Assembly (NCBI RefSeq): GCF_014200015.1
Contig: NZ_JACHOT010000001.1
Location: 434,001 to 498,000, forward strand
Direction of reading: 5' to 3'
DNA: 64,000 nucleotides
Source of the DNA: Aminobacter niigataensis
GTDB lineage: Bacteria > Pseudomonadota > Alphaproteobacteria > Rhizobiales > Rhizobiaceae
In this document: positions 53,686-62,632 of the stretch, one piece after another
Numbering within the stretch: position 1 is the stretch's first letter
How the letters are laid out: each line of letters begins with the position of its first letter
Made by a program: the position numbers and the translations under genes
Notes under the pieces: model-generated
Told to the model about the DNA's origin: nothing
Seen by the model: the letters and a program-made list of their open reading frames with translations, nothing else
The model's database searches: none

Positions 53686-55512
53686 TCAGCTGTTCGGCGG
53701 GCGTCCGCCAAACGTCGACGGACGCAAGCCGAAGCGGGTGTCGAAATCGTCGTCGGGCTGCTGCTTGGCCGGAGGCTTTTGGTAATCGGTGTCGCCAGCC
53801 TGGCGCTGGCTGTCGACAACTTCGGTGAAACCCAGTGCTGCGGCCTGCGGCTTGGGCACATTGCGCAGGCGTTCAACCACGGCGACGAGATCGACGTCGT
53901 CGCCGCTGCCGGATGGGGCTTCCGCGGCCCGCTTGCCGGTGCCTGGGATGAGTTCGGGCGAAAGTTTTTCGAACTTCAGCCGCATAGTGGTGGCGACGCC
54001 TTCGCCGAAGGCGATGGCCTCGCGCTGGCCCATCGAGGACAGGAAGGAGAGGCTGGAGGCCGACGAATCGGCAATCGCCGAGCGGATGATCGCCTGGTCC
54101 TGCTCGTTGGCGAGCCGCATGGCGAATACTGTTGAGCACTGCGACAGGATCGTCGGGTCGAGTTCGCCCGGGCGCTGGGTCACGACGCCAAGATAGCAGC
54201 CATATTTGCGGCCTTCCTTGGCGATGCGCGACAGCGCGTGCCGGGTCGGGGCGAAGCCGAGGCGGTGGTCGGCGGGCATGTAGCGGTGGGCTTCCTCGCA
54301 CAGCAGCAGCAGCTTGAGCCGCCCTTCGCTCCACAAAGCGAGGTCGAAGGCGAGGCGGGCCAGCACCGAACAAACCGAATTGACCACCTCCGAAGGCATG
54401 CCTGCCATTTCGAAGCAGGTGACCGGGCGGCCATGGGTGGGGACGCGGAAGATGTTGCCGATCGTTTCGTGGATGGTGTCTTCGATCAGCCTGGAATGGA
54501 ACATGAAGCGGTAGCGCGGGTCGGCGAGCGCGGATTCGATGCGCGTCCTGAGCGATTTCAGGATCGGCCGTTCGTTCTTGGATTCGAGCAGGCCCATGCG
54601 CTCGTCGATCTGCTTGATGAGATCGGCCATGCGGTAGGGGACCGGCGTGTCGGCGGTCAGCGCATCGACGCCGCGACGCAGGAACGCGCCGCCCTGCGGG
54701 CTGCGATAGAGGTTCTTGGCCACCGGGATGAGGTCGCGCAGCACGTCGATCTCATCGGCGTCGGTCTCGCGCCCGCGAAACAGCACCTCGGCGAATTCCT
54801 CGAGGCGGAACAGCCAGAACGGCAGGTCGAGCGTGTTGCTGTCGACCTTGACGCAATATTCGGGCAGCGAGCCCGCGAACTCATTGTGCGGGTCCATGAT
54901 CAGCACGCGCAGGTCGGGCCGCGCGACAATGGCCTTGCGCAGCAAGAGCGAGACGGCGGTCGACTTGCCGACGCCTGTAGTGCCGACGACGGCGAAGTGG
55001 CGGGCCAGCGTTTCATCGATGGCGATGCAGGCGTCGATGCTGTCGTCCTGCGACAATTGCCCGATGGTCACGGTGTGTCGGCCGGCAAGGTCGTAGACGG
55101 CCTGAAGGTCGCGACTGCGGATGCGGTGGGCGATGGCACCGATATAGGGATAGGCGGTGATGCCGCGGTCGAAGACCGGCTTCTTGTCCGCGCCCACATC
55201 ACGCACTTCTCCGATCAGCTCGACATTGACCTCGATGGGGTTGTCGCCTTCGCTGCTCCAGGAACGGTCCGACTTGGCGATGGAATAGACCAGCCCGATC
55301 GTCCGGGTCTCGCCGAGATTGATGCAGATCATGCGCCCGACCGTCCAGAGGCCGACCATGCTTGCGCTGCCGGTCTCGGCATAGGCGCTGATGACCGCGC
55401 GAGCACCGTCGCACTGCACGACGTTGCCGAGGATGCGGGCGTCGTCCTGCTTCGGGTCGCGCCGCTCCTGCGAGGTGGTTTCGCCACCCGCGGCCTGACG
55501 TTCGGTGTACAT
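53686..55512 (-). CDS. HerA-type hexameric ATPase
   Basis: A 608-residue FtsK/HerA-superfamily ATPase. An N-terminal HAS-barrel (ILGNVVQCDGARAVISAYAE) leads to Walker A GTTGVGKS at residues 177-184, Walker B LLLLCEEAHRY, the sensor VTQRPGELDPTILSQC and the arginine finger region. HerA works with NurA nuclease in archaea; in alphaproteobacteria it usually stands alone, as here, and its role is unknown. The C-terminal 80 residues are Pro/Asp-rich and disordered. ATG 55512 is preferred to a GTG at 55521. Confidence 0.88.
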   Translation of the reverse strand: MYTERQAAGGETTSQERRDPKQDDARILGNVVQCDGARAVISAYAETGSASMVGLWTVGRMICINLGETRTIGLVYSIAKSDRSWSSEGDNPIEVNVELIGEVRDVGADKKPVFDRGITAYPYIGAIAHRIRSRDLQAVYDLAGRHTVTIGQLSQDDSIDACIAIDETLARHFAVVGTTGVGKSTAVSLLLRKAIVARPDLRVLIMDPHNEFAGSLPEYCVKVDSNTLDLPFWLFRLEEFAEVLFRGRETDADEIDVLRDLIPVAKNLYRSPQGGAFLRRGVDALTADTPVPYRMADLIKQIDERMGLLESKNERPILKSLRTRIESALADPRYRFMFHSRLIEDTIHETIGNIFRVPTHGRPVTCFEMAGMPSEVVNSVCSVLARLAFDLALWSEGRLKLLLLCEEAHRYMPADHRLGFAPTRHALSRIAKEGRKYGCYLGVVTQRPGELDPTILSQCSTVFAMRLANEQDQAIIRSAIADSSASSLSFLSSMGQREAIAFGEGVATTMRLKFEKLSPELIPGTGKRAAEAPSGSGDDVDLVAVVERLRNVPKPQAAALGFTEVVDSQRQAGDTDYQKPPAKQQPDDDFDTRFGLRPSTFGGRPPNS

Positions 55513-55665
55513 TGATGCCACGTCCCTTATTCCCCAAGCCGCAAGGCTAGCGCAGCGCGGTTAAGGCCGGGTGATGGCGGATGGTGTAGCCCGGGTTAAC
55601 CGGAACGCTCCAATTCGAACGTTGTGCGGGCAAACTGACGTTGCGGAAAATTTGCGCGGGTCAGG

Positions 55666-55694
55666 TTGACAGTTCGCCTTCCTGCGCATTAACG
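55666..55694 (+). promoter_or_regulatory. Promoter of the ilv operon
   Basis: TTGACA at 55666-55671 is a consensus -35 box. A 17-base spacer leads to a weaker -10 (TTAACG at 55689-55694). The predicted start of transcription, about 55701, is only a base or two before the leader-peptide ATG at 55703, so the leader would be translated from a nearly leaderless message. Confidence 0.6.
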
Positions 55695-55702
55695 TCCGCG
55701 CC

Positions 55703-55756
55703 ATGAATACAACACTCATTCTCGTAGTAGGATTGCGCATGGGCAAGGCGGTGTAA
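55703..55756 (+). CDS. ilv attenuator leader peptide
   Basis: A 17-residue ORF, MNTTLILVVGLRMGKAV, ending TAA at 55754. Six of its residues are Leu, Ile or Val, five of them in a block of consecutive codons, as in leader peptides of branched-chain amino acid operons. No ribosome site precedes the ATG. It is followed by mutually exclusive hairpins and a terminator before the acetolactate synthase gene. The identity is by content and position; there is no family match to confirm it. Confidence 0.85.
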   Translation: MNTTLILVVGLRMGKAV

Positions 55757-55812
55757 CCGCCGGGCGAATTCCCCCATGCGCAAATGTGAAGGCTCCCTCG
55801 GGGGCCTTTTTT
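55733..55812 (+). promoter_or_regulatory. ilv transcription attenuator
   Basis: TTGCGCATGGG (55733-55743, inside the leader-peptide codons) pairs perfectly with CCCATGCGCAA (55773-55783). A small hairpin GGCGGT/ACCGCC covers the leader stop codon (55747-55761). The terminator stem AAGGCTCC/GGGGCCTT (55789-55808) ends in six T. The CCCCC at 55771 could alternatively pair with the G run of the terminator. Stalling on the Leu/Ile/Val codons would thus switch the outcome. Confidence 0.8.
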
Positions 55813-55880
55813 ATTGCCCGAAACAGGACTAAACGAGCAGCAACCGCCGAGAACGGCGAAAAGGAAGACGGGACGGACCG

Positions 55881-57665
55881 ATGAGCGGACATAGTGACAG
55901 CGGACGACGCGAAATGACCGGCGCCGAGATGGTGGTGCAGGCGCTGAAGGACAACGGCGTCCAGCACCTCTTCGGCTATCCCGGCGGCGCCGTCCTTCCG
56001 ATCTATGACGAGCTGTTCCAGCAGGACGACGTCCAGCACATCCTGGTGCGCCACGAGCAGGGCGCGGGCCATGCTGCCGAGGGCTATGCGCGCTCGACCG
56101 GGAAGGCCGGCGTGATGCTGGTGACCTCGGGCCCCGGTGCCACCAATGCGGTGACGCCGCTGCAGGACGCCTTGATGGATTCGATCCCGCTGGTGTGCAT
56201 TACCGGCCAGGTTCCGACCTCGCTGATCGGCTCCGACGCCTTCCAGGAGTGCGACACCGTGGGCATCACCAGGCCATGCACCAAGCACAACTGGCTGGTG
56301 AAGGACGTCAACGATCTGGCCGGCATCCTGCACGAGGCCTTCCATGTCGCCACCACCGGCCGTCCGGGCCCGGTCGTGGTCGACATTCCGAAGGACGTGC
56401 AGTTCGCCAAGGGCATCTACACGCCGCCGCAGACCGCACCGCGCACCTCCTATCAGCCCAAGGTCCAGGGCGACCTGGAAAAGATCAAGGAAGCCGTTGC
56501 GCTGATGGCGGATGCCAAGCGGCCGATCATCTATTCCGGCGGCGGCGTGGTGAACTCCGGTCCCGAGGCGAGCCATTTGCTGCGTGAACTGGTCGACCTC
56601 ACCGGCTTCCCTATCACCTCGACGCTGATGGGCCTCGGTGCGTACCCCGCATCGGGCAAGAACTGGCTCGGCATGCTGGGAATGCACGGCAGCTACGAAG
56701 CCAATATGGCGATGCACGACTGCGACGTGATGATCTGCGTCGGCGCCCGCTTCGACGACCGTATCACCGGCCGCCTCAACGCGTTCTCGCCGAACTCGAA
56801 GAAGATTCACATCGACATCGACCCGTCGTCGATCAACAAGACCGTGCGCGCCGACGTGCCGATCCTGGGCGATGTCGGCCGCGTGCTGGAAGACATGGTC
56901 CGGCTGTGGCGGGCGACCGCCAAGGCGGACAAGAAGACGCTGTATCCGTGGTGGGAGCAGATCGCCAAGTGGCGCGCGCGCGACAGCTACGCCTACAAGC
57001 CCAACAGCGACGTGATCATGCCGCAATACGCGATCCAGCGGCTGTATGAGCTGACCAAGCACCTCGACACCTACATCACGACCGAGGTAGGCCAGCACCA
57101 GATGTGGGCGGCCCAGCATTACGGCTTCGAGAAGCCGAACCGCTGGATGACCTCCGGCGGCCTGGGCACGATGGGCTACGGCCTGCCGGCAGCACTTGGC
57201 GTGCAGATCGCGCATCCAGAATCGCTTGTCATCGACATCGCCGGCGACGCTTCGGTCCAGATGTGCATCCAGGAGATGAGCGCGGCGCTCCAGTACAATG
57301 CGCCGATCAAGGTCTTCATCCTCAACAACTCCTACATGGGCATGGTTCGCCAGTGGCAGCAGCTGCTGCACGGCAACCGCCTGTCGCATTCCTACACCGA
57401 GGCGATGCCCGACTTCGTCAAGCTGGCGGAAGCCTATGGCGGCCACGGCATCCGCTGCGACAAGCCGGATGAACTGGACGATGCGATCAAGGAGATGATT
57501 TCGGTGAAGAAGCCGGTGATCTTCGACTGCCGCGTGGCCACTCTCGCCAACTGCTTCCCGATGATCCCATCGGGCAAGGCGCATAACGAGATGCTGCTGC
57601 CCGACGAGGCAACCGACGAGGCCGTGGCCAACGCCATCGATGCCAAGGGCCGCGAACTGGTGTGA
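55881..57665 (+). CDS. ilvB: Acetolactate synthase large subunit
   Basis: Thiamine-diphosphate enzyme that makes acetolactate and acetohydroxybutyrate, the first common step to Val, Leu and Ile. The catalytic Glu lies in LVRHEQGAGHAAEGYARSTG; the FAD domain centre and GARFDDRITGRLNAF follow; the ThDP motif is AGDASVQMCIQEMSAALQYN to NNSYMGMV. 594 residues, normal. First structural gene after the attenuator, followed by the small subunit. Confidence 0.97.
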   Translation: MSGHSDSGRREMTGAEMVVQALKDNGVQHLFGYPGGAVLPIYDELFQQDDVQHILVRHEQGAGHAAEGYARSTGKAGVMLVTSGPGATNAVTPLQDALMDSIPLVCITGQVPTSLIGSDAFQECDTVGITRPCTKHNWLVKDVNDLAGILHEAFHVATTGRPGPVVVDIPKDVQFAKGIYTPPQTAPRTSYQPKVQGDLEKIKEAVALMADAKRPIIYSGGGVVNSGPEASHLLRELVDLTGFPITSTLMGLGAYPASGKNWLGMLGMHGSYEANMAMHDCDVMICVGARFDDRITGRLNAFSPNSKKIHIDIDPSSINKTVRADVPILGDVGRVLEDMVRLWRATAKADKKTLYPWWEQIAKWRARDSYAYKPNSDVIMPQYAIQRLYELTKHLDTYITTEVGQHQMWAAQHYGFEKPNRWMTSGGLGTMGYGLPAALGVQIAHPESLVIDIAGDASVQMCIQEMSAALQYNAPIKVFILNNSYMGMVRQWQQLLHGNRLSHSYTEAMPDFVKLAEAYGGHGIRCDKPDELDDAIKEMISVKKPVIFDCRVATLANCFPMIPSGKAHNEMLLPDEATDEAVANAIDAKGRELV

Positions 57666-57742
57666 CGGATCGCGTGCGGCCTTCCAGGGAAGGCCGCACA
57701 ATCAACGAGTTGGCGCAACCGCCTGAGATCGAGAATCATCTT

Positions 57743-58315
57743 ATGAACGCACAGCTACAACCCACCGGTTCGGCCTATTTCATCGCCAAGGAAACCGAGA
57801 AGCCGGAAAACCACACGCTATCGGTGCTGGTCGACAACGAACCGGGCGTGCTTGCCCGTGTCATCGGCCTGTTTTCCGGTCGTGGCTACAATATCGAGAG
57901 CCTGACCGTCTCGGAGACGGAACACGAGAAGCATTTGTCGCGCATCACCATCGTGACGCGCGGCACCCCGCATGTGCTCGAGCAGATCAAGCACCAGCTC
58001 GAACGTATCGTGCCGGTGCATCGCGTCGTCGACCTGACCGTCATGGCGCAGGAACTGGGCACCGGCGGCGCGCTTGAGCGCGAACTGGCGCTGGTCAAAG
58101 TTTCCGGCACCGGCGACGCCCGTGTCGAGGCGCTGCGCCTGGCCGATGCCTTCCGTGCCAAGGTGATCGACGCCAATACCGAACATTTCATCTTCGAGCT
58201 GACCGGCAAGGTGTCGAAGATCGAGCAGTTCATCGCCATCATGAAGCCGCTGGGCCTGGTCGAGGTCTGCCGCACCGGCGTGGCCGCGATGAACCGTGGC
58301 CGGCAGGGAATGTAA
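57743..58315 (+). CDS. ilvH: Acetolactate synthase small regulatory subunit
   Basis: Regulatory subunit that gives valine feedback inhibition. The N-terminal ACT domain is HTLSVLVDNEPGVLARVIGL followed by FSGRGYNIESLTV, and the C-terminal domain ends KPLGLVEVCRTGVAAMNRG. 190 residues from ATG 57743. The frame is open back to the ilvB stop but that stretch is not conserved. Cotranscribed with ilvB. Confidence 0.95.
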   Translation: MNAQLQPTGSAYFIAKETEKPENHTLSVLVDNEPGVLARVIGLFSGRGYNIESLTVSETEHEKHLSRITIVTRGTPHVLEQIKHQLERIVPVHRVVDLTVMAQELGTGGALERELALVKVSGTGDARVEALRLADAFRAKVIDANTEHFIFELTGKVSKIEQFIAIMKPLGLVEVCRTGVAAMNRGRQGM

Positions 58316-58342
58316 CTGCCGCAGGCGCGAAGCCAAAAACAG

Positions 58343-58375
58343 AGGCCGCCGGTGCGCTACACCGGCGGCCTTTGA
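58343..58375 (+). terminator. Terminator of the ilv operon
   Basis: A perfect 12-bp stem (AGGCCGCCGGTG with CACCGGCGGCCT) around CGCTA, followed by a T-rich stretch. It begins 28 bases after the ilvH stop. Confidence 0.88.
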
Positions 58376-58501
58376 CTTTTCCGGGGATCCGAGTCCGCCA
58401 GGACGCAACGCACGAGCGCTGGCCCAGTCATCAAGCCGATCTGGATTTTTTTGAAACGACAAATAAGGTCAATAATACTGACTTAAAAAGAGGGAAAACG
58501 A

Positions 58502-59098
58502 ATGTCGTACGACGCATTCCTGGCACTGCTCGTCTATGCTTTCGTGACCTCGATCACGCCGGGGCCGAACAATTTCATGCTGCTGGCCTCGGGCGTGAAT
58601 TTCGGCTTCGTGCGCACCATTCCGCACATGCTGGGCATCGGCATCGGTTTCCTGACGCTACTTCTCGGCGTCGGCTTCGGCCTCGGGGCCGTGCTGTCGG
58701 CCTTTCCGATGCTGCATGGCGGCCTGAAGATCGCCGGCGGCGCTTATCTGCTCTATCTCGCCTGGCGCATCGGCATGTCGCGCTCGCTCGGCAAGGACGG
58801 CGAGGCCAAAGCGCGGCCGATGACTTTTCTCGAGGCGGCGGCATTCCAGTGGGTCAATCCCAAGGCGTGGGTGATGGCGGTGACTGCCATGGCCGTCTAT
58901 ACCAGCCCGGAATCGCCATTCCTGTCGGTGCTGGTGATCTCCGGGGCCTTCGCCCTGGTCAACCTGCCGAGCGTTTCGAGCTGGGCCGGATTCGGCATGG
59001 TGTTGCGCGGTTTCCTCGCCGATCCGGTGCGGCTGAAATGGTTCAACATCGCCATGGGACTGCTGCTGGCGGCGACGTTGTGGCCGATGCTGAAGTGA
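58502..59098 (+). CDS. LysE/RhtB-family amino acid exporter
   Basis: A 198-residue membrane exporter with the family start AFVTSITPGPNNFMLLASGV and five or six helices, including LKIAGGAYLLYLAWRIGMSR and FQWVNPKAWVMAVTAMAVYT. Substrate unknown, probably amino acids or their analogues. GAGGG is upstream of the ATG. It lies 48 bases before the nitrile hydratase genes in the same direction, so it could be cotranscribed with them, perhaps exporting an amide or acid product. Confidence 0.9.
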   Translation: MSYDAFLALLVYAFVTSITPGPNNFMLLASGVNFGFVRTIPHMLGIGIGFLTLLLGVGFGLGAVLSAFPMLHGGLKIAGGAYLLYLAWRIGMSRSLGKDGEAKARPMTFLEAAAFQWVNPKAWVMAVTAMAVYTSPESPFLSVLVISGAFALVNLPSVSSWAGFGMVLRGFLADPVRLKWFNIAMGLLLAATLWPMLK

Positions 59099-59145
59099 GC
59101 CGCTGGACACTTGTGCCGCAGGAATTGCGGGCATAGCTTCCGTCC

Positions 59146-59751
59146 ATGTCACACCATCACCATCACGACAACGAGCTCGACCCCATGGCTGCCCGGGTGC
59201 GGGCGCTGGAGACGATCCTGACCCGCAAGGGGCTGATCGATCCGGCGGCGATCGACGTCATCGTCGACACCTACGAGACCAAGGTGGGGCCGCGTAACGG
59301 TGCCGCCGTGGTGGCGAAGGCCTGGAGCGAGCCGGATTTCGCCGAATGGTTGAAGCGCGACGCGACAGCGGCGATCGCCTCGCTCGGCTTCACCGGCCGC
59401 CAGGGCGAGCACATGCAGGCGGTGTTCAACACCGACGAGACCCACAATCTCGTCGTCTGCACGCTGTGCTCCTGCTACCCTTGGTCGGTGCTCGGCTTGC
59501 CGCCGGTCTGGTACAAGGCGCCGCCATATCGCAGCAGAGCGGTCATCGATCCGCGCGGCGTGCTGGAAGAATTCGGACTTTCGCTGCCCAAGGACAAGAA
59601 GATCCGCGTCTGGGATTCGACCGCCGAGCTGCGCTATCTCGTCGTGCCGCAGCGGCCGGCGGGCACCGAAGGCTGGCGCGAAGAGCGGCTGGCCGACCTG
59701 GTGACGCGGGATTCGATGATCGGCACCGGCGTCGCGCGGGAGGCGGCATGA
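59146..59751 (+). CDS. nthA: Nitrile hydratase alpha subunit, cobalt type
   Basis: Converts nitriles to amides. The metal-binding motif VCTLCSC has C105, C108 and C110; Thr between the first Cys and Leu marks the cobalt type (iron enzymes have Ser). In the mature enzyme the second and third Cys are oxidised to sulfinic and sulfenic forms. The N-terminus has five consecutive His after MS, encoded by the genome, possibly helping metal delivery. 201 residues. Its stop overlaps the beta-subunit ATG (ATGA). Confidence 0.95.
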   Translation: MSHHHHHDNELDPMAARVRALETILTRKGLIDPAAIDVIVDTYETKVGPRNGAAVVAKAWSEPDFAEWLKRDATAAIASLGFTGRQGEHMQAVFNTDETHNLVVCTLCSCYPWSVLGLPPVWYKAPPYRSRAVIDPRGVLEEFGLSLPKDKKIRVWDSTAELRYLVVPQRPAGTEGWREERLADLVTRDSMIGTGVAREAA

Positions 59752-60407
59752 ACGGCCCCCACGATCTCGGCGGGCAGATGGGTTTTGGCCCGGTGGCGCC
59801 TGAAAAGGACGAACCCTATTTCCATTCCGAATGGGAAAAGCGGGCGCTGGGCGTGACGCTGACGGCAGGCGCCATGGGCGCCTGGAACATCGACGAAAGC
59901 CGGCATGCGCGGGAATGCCTGCATCCAGCCGATTATTATGCGTCGAGTTATTACGAAATCTGGATCAAGGCGCTGGAACAACTGGTCAAACGGCACAACT
60001 TCGTGACAGCCAACGACCTCGCGGCGAGTGATGCCGTCGATACGGCAGCGAAACCCAAGCGGGTGCTGAAAGCGGAGAACGTACCGGCCGTTTTGGCGAA
60101 AGGCGGGCCTTGCGATCGACCGGTCGCCGTACCGGTGCGGTTTGCGGTCGGGCAACGCGTGCGGACCAGGAACTTTCACCCCACCGGCCATACCCGCCTG
60201 CCGCGTTATGCCCGCGGCAAGGAGGGGGTGATCGACGCGGTGCGCGAAGGTTTTGTCTTTCCCGATACCAACGCGCATGGCCGCGGCGAGAACCCGCAAT
60301 GGCTCTATACGGTGGCTTTCACCGCAGGCGAATTGTGGGGCGAGGGGGCTGATCCGACGCTTGAGGTCAGCATAGACGCCTGGGAGAGCTATCTTGAACC
60401 AGCATGA
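59748..60407 (+). CDS. nthB: Nitrile hydratase beta subunit
   Basis: Partner of the alpha subunit; forms the substrate tunnel. The family start [16 protein letters not shown] is followed by [20 protein letters not shown], and the C-terminal SH3-like barrel has [20 protein letters not shown] and [19 protein letters not shown]. 219 residues. Starts inside the alpha stop codon and overlaps the activator start by 14 bases. Confidence 0.95.
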   Translation: MNGPHDLGGQMGFGPVAPEKDEPYFHSEWEKRALGVTLTAGAMGAWNIDESRHARECLHPADYYASSYYEIWIKALEQLVKRHNFVTANDLAASDAVDTAAKPKRVLKAENVPAVLAKGGPCDRPVAVPVRFAVGQRVRTRNFHPTGHTRLPRYARGKEGVIDAVREGFVFPDTNAHGRGENPQWLYTVAFTAGELWGEGADPTLEVSIDAWESYLEPA

Positions 60408-60750
60408 GGTGCGGCTAGCGGTTGGGACCGAGGGGCTCGATGCACCGGTCTTTGCCGAGCCGTGGCAGGCCGAGGCTTTCGCAATGGTGGTGGCGTTGCA
60501 TGAGCGCGGCCTGTTCACATGGAAGGAATGGGCCGAACGTCTTTCGGTTGAAGTGAAGAAGCCTGGCGCGGCTGCCGACGGCAGCGACTATTACGCACGT
60601 TGGCTTGCCGCCCTTGAGCGCCTGATGGCCGAGAAGGGCTTGGCAGGGCACGACGAGGTCGATGCGGTTGCCGCGGCCTGGCGACGTGCCGCGCACGCCA
60701 CGCCGCATGGCCAGCCGATCCTGCTGGAGAACGATCCGGCAAAACGCTGA
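60394..60750 (+). CDS. Nitrile hydratase activator (P14K/NthE-type)
   Basis: A 118-residue helical protein that resembles the N-terminal half of the beta subunit (PVFAEPWQAEAFAMVVALHE; LFTWKEWAERLSVEVKK; YYARWLAALERLMAEKGL). In cobalt nitrile hydratases this protein swaps alpha subunits and inserts cobalt. It starts at TTG 60394 overlapping nthB, so its synthesis is coupled to the enzyme. Third gene of a complete alpha-beta-activator operon; no amidase or cobalt transporter follows in the window. Confidence 0.85.
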   Translation: MNQHEVRLAVGTEGLDAPVFAEPWQAEAFAMVVALHERGLFTWKEWAERLSVEVKKPGAAADGSDYYARWLAALERLMAEKGLAGHDEVDAVAAAWRRAAHATPHGQPILLENDPAKR

Positions 60751-60880
60751 GGTTCCTGTCGGATACCTGAATTTGATAGGCTCGCCGCAATCCCTCCTTG
60801 TATTCAGCGATTTTTCGGTAAGATGCTGTCATAGTTTTGGAATATTCAGCGGTCTGCATTGCGTTCATCTGGGGCAGGTA

Positions 60881-61423
60881 TTGGGTAGATTTTTTGGAGC
60901 TGTTGCCACCGTTTGGTTTTTTTGGGCCGCAGCCTCGCTCTGGAACTTCCAGTTTCTTGGTGGTTTTGCGTTCCCGCCGTTACTTTTTTTGCTGCCGGGA
61001 TATTACTTCAAATACTGGGGCTTCGTTTGGCTGCCATTTCTGGCTGGCCTCTCTTGCGCGGTTGTTGCAGGAATTCTTGTGCATCGGGCGGAGCCTTTGG
61101 AATCGCTGTCGTGGAAATTGCTGGTGGCGAATTTCGCTTTTCTTTTTTTCTTCGTCCTATCGGCGGAAGTGAGAACAAGCCAGTTGATGAGCGCCGCCGT
61201 CGACGCCGCGAATGCCGACTGCTTCGACAGTCGATTTTTCTCTTCTTCGGTTGCAATCGCTGGAGAGGAATTTCAGTTCGATGTTCATGCAGTCTATCGC
61301 AAGGATGGCGATGTATTCATCTGGAGCTATCGGGACACAGCTTTCTTTAGGGTTCCAGAGACCATTTATCGCAATCTTGATCTGATGGGGTGTGCGGCAG
61401 GCCGGGCGTTGCAGGCCAGTTGA
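60881..61423 (+). CDS. AT-rich orphan membrane protein
   Basis: About 180 residues from a TTG at 60881 (GGGGCAGG just upstream). The first half is very hydrophobic with three or four membrane helices (VATVWFFWAAASLWNFQFLG; FAFPPLLFLLPGYYF; WLPFLAGLSCAVVAGILVH; LLVANFAFLFFFVLS). The second half is soluble (ADCFDSRFFSSSVAIAGEEF; DGDVFIWSYRDTAFFRVPE). Phe and T-rich codons are far more common than in the neighbouring genes, suggesting foreign origin. No family is recognised and the reading frame and start are uncertain. Confidence 0.5.
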   Translation: MGRFFGAVATVWFFWAAASLWNFQFLGGFAFPPLLFLLPGYYFKYWGFVWLPFLAGLSCAVVAGILVHRAEPLESLSWKLLVANFAFLFFFVLSAEVRTSQLMSAAVDAANADCFDSRFFSSSVAIAGEEFQFDVHAVYRKDGDVFIWSYRDTAFFRVPETIYRNLDLMGCAAGRALQAS

Positions 61424-61495
61424 TTTTCCCCGAACGGACTCGACTGAACCGGCAAATCCCTTGCCCTTCGCCGCCGAATCCTGTCAGTCAAACCC

Positions 61496-62623
61496 ATGGA
61501 ATTCTCTCCTCAGCAAGACGATGCGCTGCAGGCCGTGGCGCGCTGGCTCAAATCGGGAAAGCCGCAGGTTTTCCGGCTGTTCGGCTATGCCGGCACCGGC
61601 AAGACGACGCTGGCGCGCTATTTCGCCGAGCATGTCGACGGCCAGGTGCAGTTCGCTGCCTTCACCGGCAAGGCCGCCCAGGTACTGCGCTCGAAGGGCG
61701 CCACCAATGCGCGCACCATCCATTCGCTGATCTACCGGCCGAAGGGCGAGGAGGCGGTTGCCGACGAGGCGACCGGCAAGACCTCGATGTCGCCGACCTT
61801 CTCGCTCAATCGCCAAAGTCCGATCGCCAAGGCCAAGCTCGTGGTGATCGACGAATGCTCGATGGTCGACGAGCAGCTCGGCCGCGATCTTTTGACGTTC
61901 GGCACCCCGGTGCTGGTGCTGGGCGACCCTGCGCAGCTGCCGCCGATTTCGGGCGGCGGCTTCTTCACCGAGCACGAGCCGGACTTCCTGTTGACCGAAA
62001 TCCACCGCCAGGCGCGCGACAACCCGATCATCCGGCTGGCGCTCGACGTGCGCGAGGGCCGCGAGTTCATGCGCGGCGACTACGGCACTGCCCAGGTGAT
62101 CGGCAAGGAAGATGTGAACCAGGATCTGGTGCTGGGCGCCGACCAGGTTCTGGTCGGGACCAACCGCACGCGTCGGCGCTACAACCAGAGGCTGCGCGAG
62201 CTCAAGGGTTTTACAGCCGGCTACCCGCAAGCTGGTGACAAGCTGGTTTGCCTGCGCAACGACCCGGCCAAGGGCCTGCTCAACGGTTCGTTGTGGAAGG
62301 TGATGACCTCGTCGCGCGAAACGGTGAAGCCAGGCATCAATCTTCTAGTGTCGCCGGAGGAAGACGATCCCGATCGCGGCTTGGCCAAGATCAAGCTTTT
62401 GAAGCAGGTGTTCGAGAGCCCGGACGACGAAATCCCCTGGGGTACCAAGAAGCGCTACGACGACTTCGATTATGGCTACGCGCTGACGGTGCACAAGGCG
62501 CAGGGCTCGCAGTGGAACAATGTCGTGCTGTTCGACGAGAGCTGGGCCTTCAAGGACACGCGCCAGCGCTGGCTCTACACGGCGATTACCCGTGCGGCCG
62601 AACAGCTGACGATCGTTCGGTAG
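61496..62623 (+). CDS. Superfamily 1B DNA helicase, Dda/RecD-like
   Basis: A 375-residue ATP-dependent 5'-3' helicase. Motif I is FGYAGTGKTTLA, motif II VVIDECSMVD, motif III VLGDPAQLPPI, motif V/VI ALTVHKAQGSQWNNVVLFDE and WLYTAITRAAEQL. It has no N-terminal RecD extension, so it resembles phage T4 Dda more than exonuclease V. Role unknown; a replication-fork or plasmid-maintenance helicase is plausible. ATG 61496 is directly before the family start EFSPQQDDAL. Confidence 0.9.
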   Translation: MEFSPQQDDALQAVARWLKSGKPQVFRLFGYAGTGKTTLARYFAEHVDGQVQFAAFTGKAAQVLRSKGATNARTIHSLIYRPKGEEAVADEATGKTSMSPTFSLNRQSPIAKAKLVVIDECSMVDEQLGRDLLTFGTPVLVLGDPAQLPPISGGGFFTEHEPDFLLTEIHRQARDNPIIRLALDVREGREFMRGDYGTAQVIGKEDVNQDLVLGADQVLVGTNRTRRRYNQRLRELKGFTAGYPQAGDKLVCLRNDPAKGLLNGSLWKVMTSSRETVKPGINLLVSPEEDDPDRGLAKIKLLKQVFESPDDEIPWGTKKRYDDFDYGYALTVHKAQGSQWNNVVLFDESWAFKDTRQRWLYTAITRAAEQLTIVR

Positions 62624-62632
62624 TGCTCGCCG

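Noticed and set aside
53106-53828. 240-residue + strand frame spanning the APKDG-type gene
   Set aside because: Out of frame with the small gene that has an excellent ribosome site, and partly antisense to the HerA-like gene.
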